Assembly (NCBI RefSeq): GCF_004664715.2
Contig: NC_051072.1
Location: 34,907,142-34,971,141, forward strand
Source of the DNA: Peromyscus leucopus
Lineage: Eukaryota; Chordata; Mammalia; Rodentia; Cricetidae
Length of the DNA stretch: 64,000 nt
Reading direction: 5' to 3'
The translations under genes were made by a program, and so were the position numbers. Each line of letters opens with the position of its first letter. Positions within the stretch are counted from its first letter, which is position 1. Below the pieces are notes generated by a model. That model was given only the letters and a program-made list of their open reading frames with translations. It did not search any database and had not been told where the DNA came from. Below, piece after piece: positions 13,025 through 25,811 of this stretch.

Positions 13025-14981
13025 TAGATAGATAAAAACAAGTATATAAAAATACCTAAGCAGTTTAGTGAGCATGGACTTTTAAACTCTACAGAAATAC
13101 TCCCACTCTTCAGCACACTGACTCCTGGGCTAATAGTATTCTTTCCAGCATGCTCACACACAAATGTATGGATGTATGTGTGCACATGTGCTCATGCACA
13201 CAATCAGAAATTAAAGACACGATAACCCATATTTCATGTCATGTAACCACCTGTGCCACAAGAGAGACATATCTCCAAGTTTAGGGTGAATTCAAATGAT
13301 GTGCGGAATTCCAAAGTGAACTACAATGTGACTTAGGTTCAGTAAGATATAAATAAGCAAGTCTAGTTTTTGATGCATCTTGCCTAGATACAAAACATTA
13401 TCTGTTTTTGTGATAAACAATCCAGTGCTCTTATTAATCACGTGCTCCCGGCTGCGACAACCCACATTAAATTAAAACTATGAAACAGAATGGCAGTGTC
13501 AAGATTCACACAGACTGGTCTTTTAACAGATTGTGTGTGTGGTGTGTGTGTGTGTGGGGGGGGACCATACATGAAAAGAAGAGTCTGGAGAAAGCATTAC
13601 ACAATAAAAACATGTGAGTGAGCTTAAGCACTTGGGCAGACAGGAACCCGGGTTTTGAAGTGCACGGGAATTAAAAGTTAAACACAACTCACAGCCCGCT
13701 CTGAAACAACGAATACATCATAAAAACTCTTTCTTTTTATAGCCACGGGGCTGAGCCTCTTGCTGTTTATATCTATCCCAGCATACACATCCACAGCACT
13801 GCCAGGACTGTCCCCTCTGACTTCACTGGGAACCCAGACAGGAGAGATTGTCTGGGTTTCTTTCAGAGCACTTCACTCTGTGTCCAGCACTGGCCCCAGA
13901 ATCAGCCCTTCCTCAGCCGCTCGGCACTGTCTGCCAGTTGCACAGCTCCAAGCCTTTCCCTTCCAGCTACAGATATTAAAATGTTTTGTTGTTTTAAAGC
14001 TTGATTTAGAACCGCTGGAGATAGCTTTTTTCACTTCAAGCTCCCGCAGGTCAGCAAGCTCCAAGAACATTCGAACAGGACAAAGCACCCACTGTGTATT
14101 AAAAACAAGGATGGGGCCAGGGAACCTCGAGGCGACAGACTCTAGAGGAGCCACGTCAGGCCGTTTCCAGTCCCAAAGAAAGTTTCAAGTGGTCTGCACA
14201 TGGGCCAAATGATGCACACGGTGGCCCTGAGCTTGCTCCCTGGGTCCTTCTCTGGTGACCTGCCCCACTGAACTCCCTGAACAAACGTCCCAATGGAGCT
14301 GTGCAAGGAGGACAAACCCTGCCTCTCAGAGGGTTCACTCTGTACTGGCCAGGGTTCTCCTCTTTGGGAGCACAATCGAGCAAGCCATGAAGTATTTCCA
14401 GTTCTCGTTGGCTCCTTCTTTAAAATGATGACCTGGCCCTTGTCTATCTGAGAAAAGGCCACAAGAAAACTGAGGAAGACAGAACCCCACTGAAAATCAC
14501 AAAAAGTATTAATGGCTGCGATGTCACTCAAGGCTACCATTTCAGCATTTCCCCTTTCTAATGGATAGAACAGGGTAAGTCAGAAGTACTGGTCACAGCA
14601 GAGGGCATAAGGGAAGGAGAAGGGAAGTCTGTACTCGGATCAGCATCCCAGAGTGGAAAACTCACACACTCTTTGCTCTTCTTTTCTCCTTCAGAGACAC
14701 ACTGTCTGCGACGACAGGAGAACGACCAGGAGCAGGAGTGTGGAAGAGTTTACTTTCACAACAGCCTGAAGACACTTTCTCCAAAGCACTTCAGTGGGAA
14801 GTCAAGGTCTCTATTAGAGCTGTAAATGGTGGGATTCGGGGACTTTTTTTTTTTTTTTTTTTTAATCCAGCAACCTTGATTAGTAAGAACATTCTTAAGG
14901 GAAAGTGGGGTAAGGAATCATAGAAGCAGAACACTACAGTGACTATTATATAGAGAAGACCATTTCTGTTTTCTTTTCTCC
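13024..14981. other. Intronic sequence with two poly(T) runs and a short TG tract
   Basis: There is an interrupted TG tract ending in a G9 run near 13533-13562 and a T19 run near 14845-14863. ORFs of 90-150 codons lie at 13760-14540 on both strands, but they show no domain, no conserved motif and no splice context that fits ARL15. I regard them as chance. Confidence 0.45.
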
Positions 14982-15121
14982 TTTTTTTTTTTTTTTTTAA
15001 AACATAGTCTGGCTGGCCTAGAACTTGCTATGTAGACCAGGCTGGACTCAAACTCACAGAGATCCACCTGCCTCTGCCTCCTGAATACTGGGACGAACAG
15101 TTTGAGCCACCACACAGAGCC
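14982..15121 (-). mobile_element. B1 SINE, minus strand
   Basis: A T-rich run (the element's poly(A) tail) is followed by GTAGACCAGGCTGGACTCAA, ACAGAGATCCACCTGCCTCT and GAGCCACCACACAGAGCC. Confidence 0.9.
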
Positions 15122-18100
15122 TAAACAAGACAATCTTAAATTCAATTTATGTGTCAGATAATAATAAATAATGAGTTAGATAATAATAAAATGAAATATG
15201 TATGGAAAACACATATATAAATCAAATACAAAATAAACTACAAAATCAAAATAAACTTTGAAATGTTTCATAAAATCAACGATTATTTTGTAATATTGTA
15301 AATTATCTAACAAAACCTACCACAAAGTTTACCTGTAGTATTCTATAGATTTTCTATAAACTGATAAAAATTTTAAAATAGGATTTCAGTAATATTTCAG
15401 AAGGTAGAAAGAATATATTGGAGCAATTGTTTCCAAAACCACAGAATCCACAGGTGACAATGCCATGAGACTCCAGTGGCGTCAACATCTATTAACCTAA
15501 ATTCCTTTAATCACACCAGCAGGGTATTCATTTTAACTATATTGTATGCAAAACAATCCAACTGGCAAAACCATTAGAATCCTTAAATTTGGGTAGTACT
15601 CAATGCTTCCTGCATAAGGCCATACAGAACAGGATTTCCTTTTATCTACTGGGTGAAAGTTCATAGCACAAATTTGTTTTAAAATGTAGTTTCTTTATTA
15701 AATCATGCATAATATAATGGAGGGATATAGCCATTGATTTCTGACAAATGCCTTGGCAGATAAAATCCAAGTTCACATATTTATTCCTTCCCATAAATAT
15801 TTTCTTAACTGCCTTAGGGCTTGATAAGCAGGCCACTTCAGACAGAGGCACAAAGGAACTGAAATAAGGAACCCCTAAGTCATTATACTATACATACTTA
15901 TTTCAGATTAGAATGAGGGCATCCAGGTGAAGTGGTGGCAATAGTTCTTTGGTATTTTCCTTCTTTTCTCCAGTGATCAGGAGGAAAACATATTTAGCAG
16001 CCAGAAAGAAAAAGAATGGGAGGCTTCGCCGGAGAGGGAAGTTGTACGCTGTTTAGCTCTATAAGTAATGGGACAAAGCAGCATCCTTTGACCCCTAAGA
16101 GATCAAGAGTTTACTACCAAAAACAGAGACATAGAAAGGAGCGTCAAAGCTCAAAGCATAGAATTATCAACCACCTAAAACGGGACAAAAGGTGGTCCTG
16201 AACTCTAAGCAGGGCGGGACAGCGCTGTTAAGCTTGATTCCAAACCTGAGCATAGCAAAGGCTGGTAACAGTTACTATATGTAGAGAAGGAGGCCCTTCT
16301 ACCTGGAGTCTGGTATTTGCTATACACATTACTTGGGTAGTAATATGACTGGATTTGGGTCTTTCCTCCCAGTTTGGATGCCTACATATATTCCTGGGTC
16401 CCTTCGTGGACTTGAGGAAACTCCAAGTAACTCCACCAGCACAAAGTTCTTGAGTCCAGTTCAGTCTTGTCTTTCATTCATTTTATTTCTGCTATACTAT
16501 GGCAAAGCTCCCCTAGTGAAAGCTGAACCAAATTGATGATGCTAACACATTGTGTGTGTGGGAAGGGGGTGAGCTTTTGATGGAACTATAAGAAAACAGC
16601 TGTGTTTACATCAATTTGGGGCTGGAGAATGACTACATTTCAACTCTGAACTGTCACAAGCTGCCAGCAGCCCTTCTTGTTGGGTTGGATATTTTCCAGT
16701 GTTCATAGTCCAAGGCTCTTATCACTGGACACACACAGAATGAAAAATGACTAGAAAATTTTAGGTCTGTTCAAAGGTATGCCAAAATCATTTAGATGTT
16801 TTGTATGTTTCTACATTTAAGACACAATCACCTTGGCTCTTAACACCACTACCACTTCATTGAATTTTCATTTATTCAAATTGAGATTACTCAGACAATA
16901 ACTCAAATGTTTGCAAGATAGACTACTATAGACAAAAAGAGTAACAGCACCAAAGGTAAGGCACATTTGAAAAGCATTAACCTACCCACATTAAACGGCC
17001 TTAACCTCCATCTTTCTATAACTAAGTCCCTAAGAAAGATACCTCTGCATATTTACTTTTCTGGATTCTATCCATCTCAATAGACAAAGAGTCAACCTAA
17101 TTAATAAAAGAGAAGTTAAATGATTATCTAAATCTGCTTAGGAAGAAAATGGGGGTGGGGGGGAATAACCTGGAACAAAATAAGGTTAGCACTCTGCCTT
17201 TAGTCACTACACTGTGAACTTACTAATAATATATTCATCTCTGGCAAACAGCCACTACCACTTGACTAAGACCAACCCAATGAGATGAACTGAAGTTGCA
17301 AGGGATTATAAACAACCAAAAGTGTTATTTCACACACAGAAACACACACGAATACAAAATGGTTCTCAAAACTACAATTATTTCCATTGCTTTAGAAGCA
17401 GAAACTCTCAAATGTGCTTCCCCCCCCCCATCTTAAATCTACTATTGTTTTCCCCCATCTCACTTTCTCTGAAACCTACATTCTACCAATGGTAGAGTCA
17501 TCAAAATCGGTCTCTTAAAATCAAGGCTGACAAGAGAACACTGCATCAATGTGGTTTTGAGTACCGCTATAGTATGAACCACAACTGGGCTATGCTGAGA
17601 AATTTCTCACTCTTTATATAATGAATCTGCCATGCATATTTCCTTTCATTAATTGCATGCTGCTGCACACAGACAGATTAATTCTCATTTCTTTTATTAG
17701 CAATGAAATTTTAAAACACTGCATATTAAATCAACAGACCTGAAAACATCTTCATTGTACATTTTAAGTTCTTAATATGCAGCCCTAATGATTCGGTTGT
17801 ATATGATTATGTAGCAATTGCTGTAATTCCTTCTCAGTCTTTCCCTTACATGGCTATTTTAATTGGAAAGTAATGGGAGGGGGTTGGAGGGACCCAAGTA
17901 CCCACCAGAAACATATGTCCAAAGATTTTAACACGAGGTAATTAAAACTATTTTTATTTTAAGGGACACATCAGTTTTCCAGAGTTTTATGCTGTATGAC
18001 TGACAAATAATAAAGTGTACAAATTTCACAGTATGGGGTCACGTGTGTATGCATGTGACACCATTCCCTACACAGAAACAATAAATACATCATCACCTCT

Positions 18101-18199
18101 GATGACCTCTTCAGACCTCTGCTACTTCCATCCTTGTCTTTTTTCTCTCTATCCGCAGACAAACACTAGTTATCAGGGTATTAAATATTATTTTGCATT
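15122..18199. other. Intronic sequence, nothing recognised
   Basis: AT-rich in 15130-15420. Contains a C10 run near 17421 and G-rich GGGGGTGGGGGGG near 17151. Short ORFs at 16016 and 16333 have no recognisable motif. No repeat named with confidence. Confidence 0.4.
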
Positions 18200-18241
18200 T
18201 TCATATATATATATATATACATATATATGTATATGTGTGTA
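18200..18241 (+). repeat. (TA)n-rich microsatellite
   Basis: Imperfect TATATA/CATATATATG tract. Confidence 0.85.
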
Positions 18242-18249
18242 AATTGGTA

Positions 18250-18500
18250 TGCAAATTTACCCTATATATCAATACTACTTCATTTTGTCTGCCTTCTTTA
18301 GTTAAGACTTAAATATTTTGAGATCCATCTATATTGTGCAGGTACCAATGGCTTATTTATTTTAATTACTGTATAGTATCCTATCATATAGATATAATAA
18401 TCTTTCTGTCCACTGAAGAGTGTCATTTTGAGCTGTTTCCAGTTTTGTGGTATAACAAATGAAGTTACTATGAATATTTACATACAAGACTTCGTTTAAA
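18250..18500 (-). mobile_element. Ancient L1 fragment, minus strand
   Basis: CTGTTTCCAGTTTTGTGGTA and TGAAGTTACTATGAATATTT resemble the antisense of the end of L1 ORF2 in old mammalian families, in the part with 'tgtttccag..aataatgctgctatgaa'. The identification is by pattern only. Confidence 0.45.
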
Positions 18501-18754
18501 AATGATTTTTATTCTTTATTTTCACCTTAAGCCTATTATTGTTTTCCCTCACCTCCCTTTTTTTTTTTTTGGTTTTCATTCTTAGAACACTGTGATTATG
18601 ACAGAATTGGTATGTCTTGCCTTTTTAGAAGCTACAGAAGTCACACTATTTTACACTTCTATTGAAGAACATCTGAGTATAAAATACATAATAAGCATCT
18701 GTACCGGAAACCACATGTAGATCCTTCCCCTTCCCACTGGATTGGCAGCCACCA

Positions 18755-19179
18755 ATGTCAAGTGCAGTATCTTTGTGCCTTCTGACTAAAGCAAGAAGCA
18801 CACACGGCGTTCCAAACCACCTTCTCACTTCCAAGGGAAGTACACATCTTCCCCTCTCTGCACAAAACTGAAACAGATGCATAATGTTCAATCTATGTCC
18901 ATCCAAAAGGATGATGAAGGCCAGCAGATGGGCAAAGTGGTCCAGGCATACAGGAAGAAATATGTCATCTCTACTGAACGGGTGCAGCAAGAAAAGGCTG
19001 ATACCTGTTCTTTATGGGCATCCACCCCAGAAAAGTGGCTGTCACCAGGCTGCGACTGGACAAAGACTGCAAACCAATCAAACAAACAAAGAAACAGAAT
19101 CCTGGAAAACCACGTTTTCACAAGTCGGAAAGGAGAAGGGCAAATACAAGGAAAAATGATTGAGAAGTTGTAGGAGGAG
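18755..19179 (+). pseudogene. RPL26: Processed pseudogene of ribosomal protein L26
   Basis: RPL26 (uL24) is a component of the 60S ribosomal subunit. The copy is recognisable from an ATG at 18755 through GACTAAAGCAAGAAGC and CACCTTCTCAC to the central block. There the translation gives [10 protein letters not shown], then [17 protein letters not shown] and TERVQQEKA. Farther on, another frame gives [11 protein letters not shown] near the C-terminus. The codons are continuous with no introns, as in a retrocopy. Breaks: at least two frameshifts, an in-frame loss of nine codons (VQVVRGHYK in the parent) between DDE and GQQ, a roughly 20-bp AAAC-rich insertion near 19075-19095, and a stop (TAG) near the end at 19171. 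The nine lost codons fall in the KOW motif, so this cannot encode a working protein. It lies opposite to ARL15 transcription. The parent comparison is from memory. Confidence 0.9.
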
Positions 19180-19779
19180 AGGAGCCTCAAATAGAATGTT
19201 CAGTAAAGACTGCTTAAAGAAATAAGTAAACATAAAAAGACATAATTATCAATTAGACCAAGTCTATTAACTTGCTATTCAAGTCCTTCAGTATTTTTTA
19301 TTTGTAATCATGTGTCTTTGGAAGAAGTTCCTCTCCTGATTAGAAATCTATTAGTTCTTTTTCTACATTCCTTAGTTTTGTGGGCTTTCAGGATTAAGTA
19401 GTTGAGTATTTTAAAAGTTTATGATTATTTAGCTGTCATAGTGTCGTGGCATGAAATAATTTTAGTCTACTCAATAATTTCTGTTCTAGTTCATCTGAAT
19501 TAACATTAGTTTAAGCACATTTTTTTCCAATGGCATTTTTTGGATAACATTTAAACACCTTTATTTTTATCTTACCATATGTCTTGCTGAATTGACTTGT
19601 AAAAGATGTTATGTTATTTTTATGTTATTTTGAAACGAATTTAAGCTATTTACATTTATTGTGATATATATGCTTCTTATTTATCATAACTTTAGCTGGT
19701 TTTATTTCTTTCTTTGAATTTTTTTCTGAATTTATTGTGTTTGCTTTATATTTCCTTTCTTAAACATTTCATTCTTTAG

Positions 19780-20032
19780 GGGCTGAAGAGAAGGCTCAGT
19801 GGTAAAGAGCTTTTGTTGCTCTTACAGAGGACTCAAGGTTGGTTCCTAGAACTCAGACAGTGAGTCACAAGCATCAGTAATCCCAGTTCCAGGAGATCTG
19901 ATGCCTTCTTCTGACTTCCACAAACAACAGAAACATACATGGTACACAAGCATGCATGTAAAAAAAAAAAACAAAAACAAAAACAAAAACACTTACACAC
20001 ATAAAATAAACCAAATAAAAATCTTTTTTAAA
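19780..20032 (+). mobile_element. B2-family SINE, plus strand
   Basis: GGGGCTGAAGAGAAGGCTCA starts it. It contains GAGCTTTTGTTGCTCTTACA and CCAGGAGATCTGATGCCTTC, with an internal A12/(AAAAAC)n expansion near 19960-19990. It ends with AATAAA and a T/A tail. Confidence 0.9.
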
Positions 20033-20366
20033 AATCCATTCTTTTGAAAAAAATTTTTCATGAGAAAAAAAGTGTACTTGATTCAGGGGGAATTCTTTCC
20101 ACTGTCTAAGTTTATTACATGAGTTGAACATACAGCCTTTTGAACTGCTTTCAAAATCCATTTATGAATATGTCACCTAATTTTTAACATTGCCATGTAT
20201 ATCCTCAGGTAAACTTCAAATTTTCTTTTGTTAATTATAGTCTATATTCCATGTAAGAATATAATAGGGTCTATTCTTCTTTCATTTTATCTGCCCAACT
20301 TCATCCATGTTGATGCATGACACATAGACACACACCACATACATCCACTTAAAAATATAAAGTAAT

Positions 20367-20368
<2 letters not shown>

Positions 20369-20408
<40 letters not shown>
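20369..20408 (+). repeat. (TG)n microsatellite
   Basis: About 20 perfect GT units. Confidence 0.96.
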
Positions 20409-20412
<4 letters not shown>

Positions 20413-20900
20413 TGTCATAATTAACCATCTCTTTGTATTCCTACCTGGCACTAAGAACACAAACCTGAATATTCATTCATACATATCTCTCTTTTGTTGC
20501 TATTCCTTATAGCTCTTTTCCTCTCTCATACTTTCAAAGTACTCATTTTGTGTGGCATTTGGAGGAAATTCTCTAGCTCAATCTTTAGTTTCAGTAATTT
20601 ACATGTAAGTTGTGTCAACATTTTCATTTAAAAATTTAAAGTCAAATTTAAATTCCTAAGTTCTCTGTTTTATTATTTCTCATGAACGCAAAGCCTTTCC
20701 ATAGCTCTCTGAATATTTTCTGATCACTCTATTATCTCCAGGTCTTTGATACATTCTCTTCCCATTTTTGGTTGGGTATCTTTCCTTTATGGTGTTGACT
20801 TTGTTCACATTGTGGTGTGTCATAATTACATGCTCATCTTTGTTTGAGAATCTCTGTCTGCCAGCTTTTTCATTTACCACTGTCTGTTTTCAGTGATTAA

Positions 20901-21262
20901 TGGGGACAGACAAGTGGCTTGTCTCCTGTGTGTGTGGGCTTTCTAACCCACCTGGCAGTCAGTATATATTGAGACACTGCCCTACCTTTCTGGGTCTAGC
21001 ACCCACATTCAAGGATTTCGTTTGTGGGTAAACACAGCTGCTATCCACCACTTAGTGCAAGGAGAAAAGAAAAATAAAGGCACAGCTCCAAATGTGGAGT
21101 TCCAATTAATAACTCTGATGAGCTCTTTGATTAATAATCCTGATGAATTCCACTTCTATTTCATGTTTCTATTGTCTGTATCTTAAGCTTTGTCTTGTGT
21201 TCTTTTCTTTGTTATAGATTTAAATCTATCTTGGTTACAGATTTCATTTGCCATTGTTTGGT

Positions 21263-21264
<2 letters not shown>
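20901..21264. other. Intronic sequence, nothing recognised
   Basis: No gene or nameable repeat. It may continue the old LINE block, but I cannot show it. Confidence 0.4.

Positions 21265-21305
<41 letters not shown>
21265..21305 (+). repeat. (AC)n microsatellite
   Basis: About 20 perfect AC units. Confidence 0.96.
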
Positions 21306-21308
<3 letters not shown>

Positions 21309-22009
21309 CAATACCATGGATTTGGGACAGGAAGGGAAAGAAAATAGAAACTTAAAAAAATAAAAAACCTCAGACTTTCAATTTTCAGTCATGTTAAGTT
21401 ACATAAATGTATGTATTAAAATTCATAGCTAACCTTACATAACTGTTCACACTATTAACTCTCACAAGGACAGCCAAAATATTGGTAACTTCAAGATTTA
21501 AATGACCATGCATTTTCAATAGAGTCTTTTTACAATACTTTGGACCTCAGGAAATTAAAAATCAGTAAGTATATGATGCCACCAACAGCATCAACCATCT
21601 GTTTTATTCAGCATTGGATATGTCAGAGCCTCAATTTAGTTTGGCAAGTGCTTTATCATTAAAAGCATATTACTACTTCTCCAGTTGCAAAGATGCCAAT
21701 ACAATTATAAGAACCTATGGAAGTCTGTGTGCTTGCATAATCATTACGGGCAATGCCTCTCTCCCATGAAAACATATGGAGAAATAAGCTGAAGGATGAT
21801 TGTAGGCATGTGTACACATGTACAAACATGAATCTGTGCAGTATTAATTGTATTCTTGAGGCCAGGTATGCTGTTGATATTAGCTAACATAAATTAAATA
21901 CTAACAAGCCTTTTTCCTCCTAAAGGGTCTATCATTACTCCAATATTTTGATGAATAATTTAACAAAGTACTCTCTGCCTCAAAACTGCTAATATTGTTA
22001 TGATGTGTT
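21306..22009. other. Intronic sequence, nothing recognised
   Basis: AT-rich, with no gene or nameable repeat. Confidence 0.45.
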
Positions 22010-22209
22010 TTTCTTTTTTTAAATTGTGTATTTATTTTTAATGAGCACTGGTGTTTTTTGTATGTTTGTTTCTTTTGCCTGTGGAAGAGTGTTGGGTCTC
22101 CTGGGACTGTAGTTAAGGACAGAGGTGCAATGTGGGTGCTGGGAACTGAACCTGGGTCCTCTGGAAGAGCAGCCAGTGCTCTTAACCCTTGAGCCATCTC
22201 TCCAGTCTG
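22010..22209 (-). mobile_element. B2/B3-family SINE, minus strand
   Basis: The plus strand ends CTTGAGCCATCTCTCCAGTC, the reverse complement of the B2 start. It also has GGGTCCTCTGGAAGAGCAGC. The tail side is T-rich near 22011-22040. Confidence 0.92.
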
Positions 22210-23669
22210 CATGATGTGTTTTTCAATGCTTTAAAAGTCTCCTATCTTATCCTATCCATAAACCAAACCCATTGTTCCCACCATGATTTTGTTCCCATAT
22301 GTTCTTGTTTGCATTCTTTTCCTTTCTGAAATCTCCTCTGCTCCATCTCAACCTAGATTGCATCCTGTACCCATTCCAGTCTTAGGATATAACACATGTG
22401 CATATGTGTGTATATATGTGTATACCTCCTGCTCACACAATACAAAAAAAAAATTATAAAATTACCTATATGTCTACCATCACTAATGCACAAACAAGTA
22501 ACTTGAGATTGAGATAAAAGGGAGAGCAAGCACCCGGTGCTGGACAACTTCTGCAGTAGCTCATGGTGGCTGCTAAGGTTCACAACAGCCAGGGCAAGGC
22601 AGACACTGTGAGTTCCGAGGTCATGCACGGGTTAGGTTATACTCCAACAGGAGAACAGCCATCAGCACCACCAGCTATCAGCATGGAAAAGAAAACTGCG
22701 TTGGAAAAGCTCAGGGCCTTGCCCAATGTCCCATGGCTTGTTTTGTTGGAGGGAAATACTGGTCACCTGACTTGCAGGGCTGTTGCTGCAACACCACACT
22801 GAGACCAAATACACAAGGAAAACTGGTTGTTATTATGATAACCCCCGGGAGAAACACTAATACTTACTCCCTTGTGAGAGACAAGACACTAAGCTGAGAA
22901 CACAAGACAAATGTTCCAAGGGGATGGTTGGTAGGGCTGCAAGTGTGGAATGACCCATTCCTCCCAAAGCAGGAAACAGCGCAACCTTCAGAAGCACAGG
23001 AGAACTCTGCTGCCAGGGGTCAAGAGGCCAGGAAACGAGTTTCTAGAATAATCTTTATGTATACAGACTTAGAAGTGGACTGTTCAGTACTACACTGGAC
23101 TACGACCAAAAAGATAGATTTTTAAAATTTCCTAGGGCACTCCTCCAGGAGAAAACAAAAATTAAGGTCAGGTCTACGTGAGCCAGCAATCGACTTCTGG
23201 GCCTCTAGATTCATTTATTTGGCTCTGCTGACTGTTTGGCTCAGCATTCCCTTAGCAAGTGTAAAAAACGCTCGAACACCACCACCCTGGGATCCTGTTC
23301 AACCAATTCAGATAGCTGTGGCCTTTTAACTCGCATCCAAGTGACTTGGCTTTATACCAACATCATTTCCCCTAGTATAGCCTAAGCTTAAGTGATAGAG
23401 TACATGGCCCAGAGAGCCAAGAGTCAAGGTTATTCCTAGTCAAGAAAGGCCTGGTTATTTTCTTAGATAAAGAAACAATGCTCTATCAAGAAGCTTCAAT
23501 CATTCAATACTATATATTACAATAGATCCACAACTATAAAAAGAGAATTAGTAAAAATACCACTGTCCATTCTTAAAGCATCTTTCCTGAGAGCTTTAGG
23601 CAATTTAATTTTTCTCTTCCAGCCCAATCCCTTGGGAAATAAACTTGGGGTGATTTATTAAAGCTTGCA
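22210..23669. other. Intronic sequence, nothing recognised
   Basis: ORFs of 60-91 codons at 22353-23125 show no motif. No nameable repeat. Confidence 0.4.
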
Positions 23670-23735
23670 CTTTACAGATATCAAAACATCGCGAGAGGCT
23701 CAGACATCAAGTGACCGGGTATCTTGAGAGAACAA
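23670..23735 (-). repeat. Possible MIR relic, minus strand
   Basis: CACTTTACAGATATCAAAAC followed by GAGGCTCAGACATCAAGTGA resembles the MIR core pattern read in antisense ('ttttacagatgaggaaactgaggc..'). Weak. Confidence 0.35.
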
Positions 23736-25239
23736 TCCTTGCTAAGTGACATGTCTTCCTTACAATGCTGTAACAGATACAGAGCATTCATATTTTCCTT
23801 GGGCATAGCTGCCTAGAGCTTCCTCGTGAGGATGGCTCCACAGTATTCTGTGGACATGGTCTTATCCGGGCCTCCTGCTCTGCGATCGCCTTCTTTTGCC
23901 TTGGACACAGTTCCTTGTCCCTTTTGACCACACGCCCATCTCTGCAAATATCTAGAACTTTTTCAAATGGCATGCTGCCCTGACACCAGCAAGAAATTCT
24001 AAGGACACCCCCCCCCCCGTTTCTGAGGCCAGGACACCCTCTAACATCTATCTGACCCTACTCTTTTTTTTTTCCTAGTGCCAAAGCAACTCCTTGGCTT
24101 ACCCTGTCTTACTCCGCCCCGACCATCGTAGCCCTAAGAGTCAGGCATTACAGGATTTCTAAGCATGGCCCAGGCCTTTTCCCTCCCAGAAGATGTGCAG
24201 CGGGGCCACAGAAGTAATGCATCATAAACACCGGGAAGAGAGTGTGCAGGTAAAAATATAAGAGCCACACTTGCCTCTAAAGGAACTTTCAGTGAAGGGA
24301 AACAAATAAGCAAGCTTTTTGTTTATTTATTGATTTTTGGTGAAGGCTATCAAATAGCCTGGACACAAAGGCAGAAGTGAAGAGAAACAGGCAGCTGTGT
24401 CCCCCGGGTTGCCTGTCAAGAAGCTTGCCCTGGACAGTTTCTGGAGAAGTTAACAGATGCAAATCAGCTGGACAGATCCGCAGCACCCTGAGCTAGCTAG
24501 CAGGAGAGCCTACAGCACCTTTCCCTGTGAGGAGGCGGTTCCTCCAAGCAAACAAGCATGAGGACGCGGCCAACATCTGTTTCCTATAACAGCTGGCTGC
24601 TGAAAGATGCAGCCTTAAAAAAAAAAAATGGCTGAGCTGACAATCCTCAAAAATCCTTCAGTCACAACTGCACGGACTGACTCCATACAACCTGCACTTT
24701 CTATAGCTCTTTGCTGCCTGCTTTTCTTTACGAGGTTGGGGACCAAAAAACAAAACAAAACAAAAACAAAACAAAACAAAAAAAACTTCACGGCTTCTCC
24801 CCCATCTGACTGACAACTAGCAGCCAGAAATACTGTGGTGTAAGAGACAGCTAACGGCTTGTCAGCTTTCCCTTCCCTTTCTGGAGGTCATCTGTGAAGA
24901 CAAGACTACCAGAGAGGGTCTGCGTGGGGATGGTGGCCTGCCGGGGGAGGATGGGAACACAATTTACACATAACTCATTAGAATATTGGGGGAGGGGGCT
25001 TTTGGCAAAAATCATTCATGGCCCGAGAATTCAGTTAGGGTATGATATTATCATATCTGGAGTTTTATTAATAATAATAAAAAAAAAACCCCAAGCTTTC
25101 TAAGAAATCAAATTTTCACCTCTGTATGCTATCAATTCCTATATGAAATTTCCCGATTGGGAAAAGATCACCCACGAAGGCATAAGACTCTGTAGACTTA
25201 GGAACTGCAAATTTCTGGGACGAAAACCTATCAGAGCTG
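23736..25239. other. Intronic sequence with simple A-rich tracts
   Basis: Holds a C10 run near 24009, an A12 run near 24617 and an (AAAAC)n tract at about 24747-24785. No gene or SINE body recognised. Confidence 0.45.
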
Positions 25240-25247
25240 TGACGTCA
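25240..25247. promoter_or_regulatory. Consensus CRE palindrome TGACGTCA
   Basis: A perfect 8-bp CREB/ATF site sits in a small CpG-containing patch (GACGTCACCGCCGTATACCG). The motif is short enough to occur by chance about once per 65 kb. It is noted because CpG-bearing full CREs are depleted in intronic DNA and because a GTGC repeat and a G4 motif follow within 500 bp. Function is not shown. Confidence 0.3.
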
Positions 25248-25536
25248 CCGCCGTATACCGACAGTGCTTTCAGCTGGGCTAAGAAGCACCAGCTGCTTAC
25301 TTACCCTGGTGATGTGTCTGAATGACACGAGCCAAGCAGAGAACCGTGAGGAGGCAAAGACAGACAAGAGAGTTTTCAGGGGAAACCTGAAAACAGAAGT
25401 AAAGGTGGTGAGGAGGAAAGGAAAAAACATGGACTGTTTGTCAGCTCATGGGGAGTGCTCAGTCTATGGTGACGGCCGAACAAAAGGGGAGAACATACAC
25501 CCTTCCCAGTGGGCTTTTGGTTTGCGCAAGTATAGC

Positions 25537-25543
25537 GCGTGTG

Positions 25544-25575
<32 letters not shown>

Positions 25576-25578
25576 TGT
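25537..25578 (+). repeat. (GTGC)n microsatellite
   Basis: About nine tandem TGCG units of strictly alternating purine-pyrimidine bases lead into GGCGGGGGCGGG. The Ala-Cys-Val-Arg and Thr-His-Ala-Arg ORFs through it are repeat translations. Confidence 0.95.
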
Positions 25579-25731
25579 GGCGGGGGCGGGATGATGGGAG
25601 GGCAAGATGGAGGGGGCAGGATAAGAAAGGCAGGGAGAAGTTAATATGAAATTTGTTCATTTAAGAGACCACGAAGAAAAAAGTTTCATTGAAAGTTGGA
25701 TTTTTGTTTGTTTTAATTTGTGGGTGGGCCT

Positions 25732-25760
25732 GGGGGGAGGGGTAAGGGGTGGGGGTGGGG
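25732..25760 (+). other. G-quadruplex motif
   Basis: Five G runs (6, 4, 4, 5 and 4 bases) with loops of one to three bases. Confidence 0.75.
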
Positions 25761-25811
25761 AGTAGTGAGAATATAATTTTAATGAACACAAATCTTGCAT
25801 CATATTAGCTG

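Larger units (their letters stand above)
19200..20900 (-). mobile_element. Ancient LINE-1/HAL1-like block, minus strand, split by a B2
   Basis: T-rich sequence with AGCTATTTACATTTATTGTG (19645-19665 region) and GGAGGAAATTCTCTAGCTCA near 20560 looks like the antisense of old L1 coding sequence. The B2 at 19780-20030 and a TG microsatellite interrupt it. Boundaries and family are uncertain. Confidence 0.4.

Noticed and set aside
13760..14540. Overlapping ORFs of 93-150 codons on both strands as a possible gene
   Set aside because: No domain or motif is recognisable, both strands are open over the same bases, and no splice sites or promoter accompany them. Moderately GC-rich intron gives such ORFs by chance.
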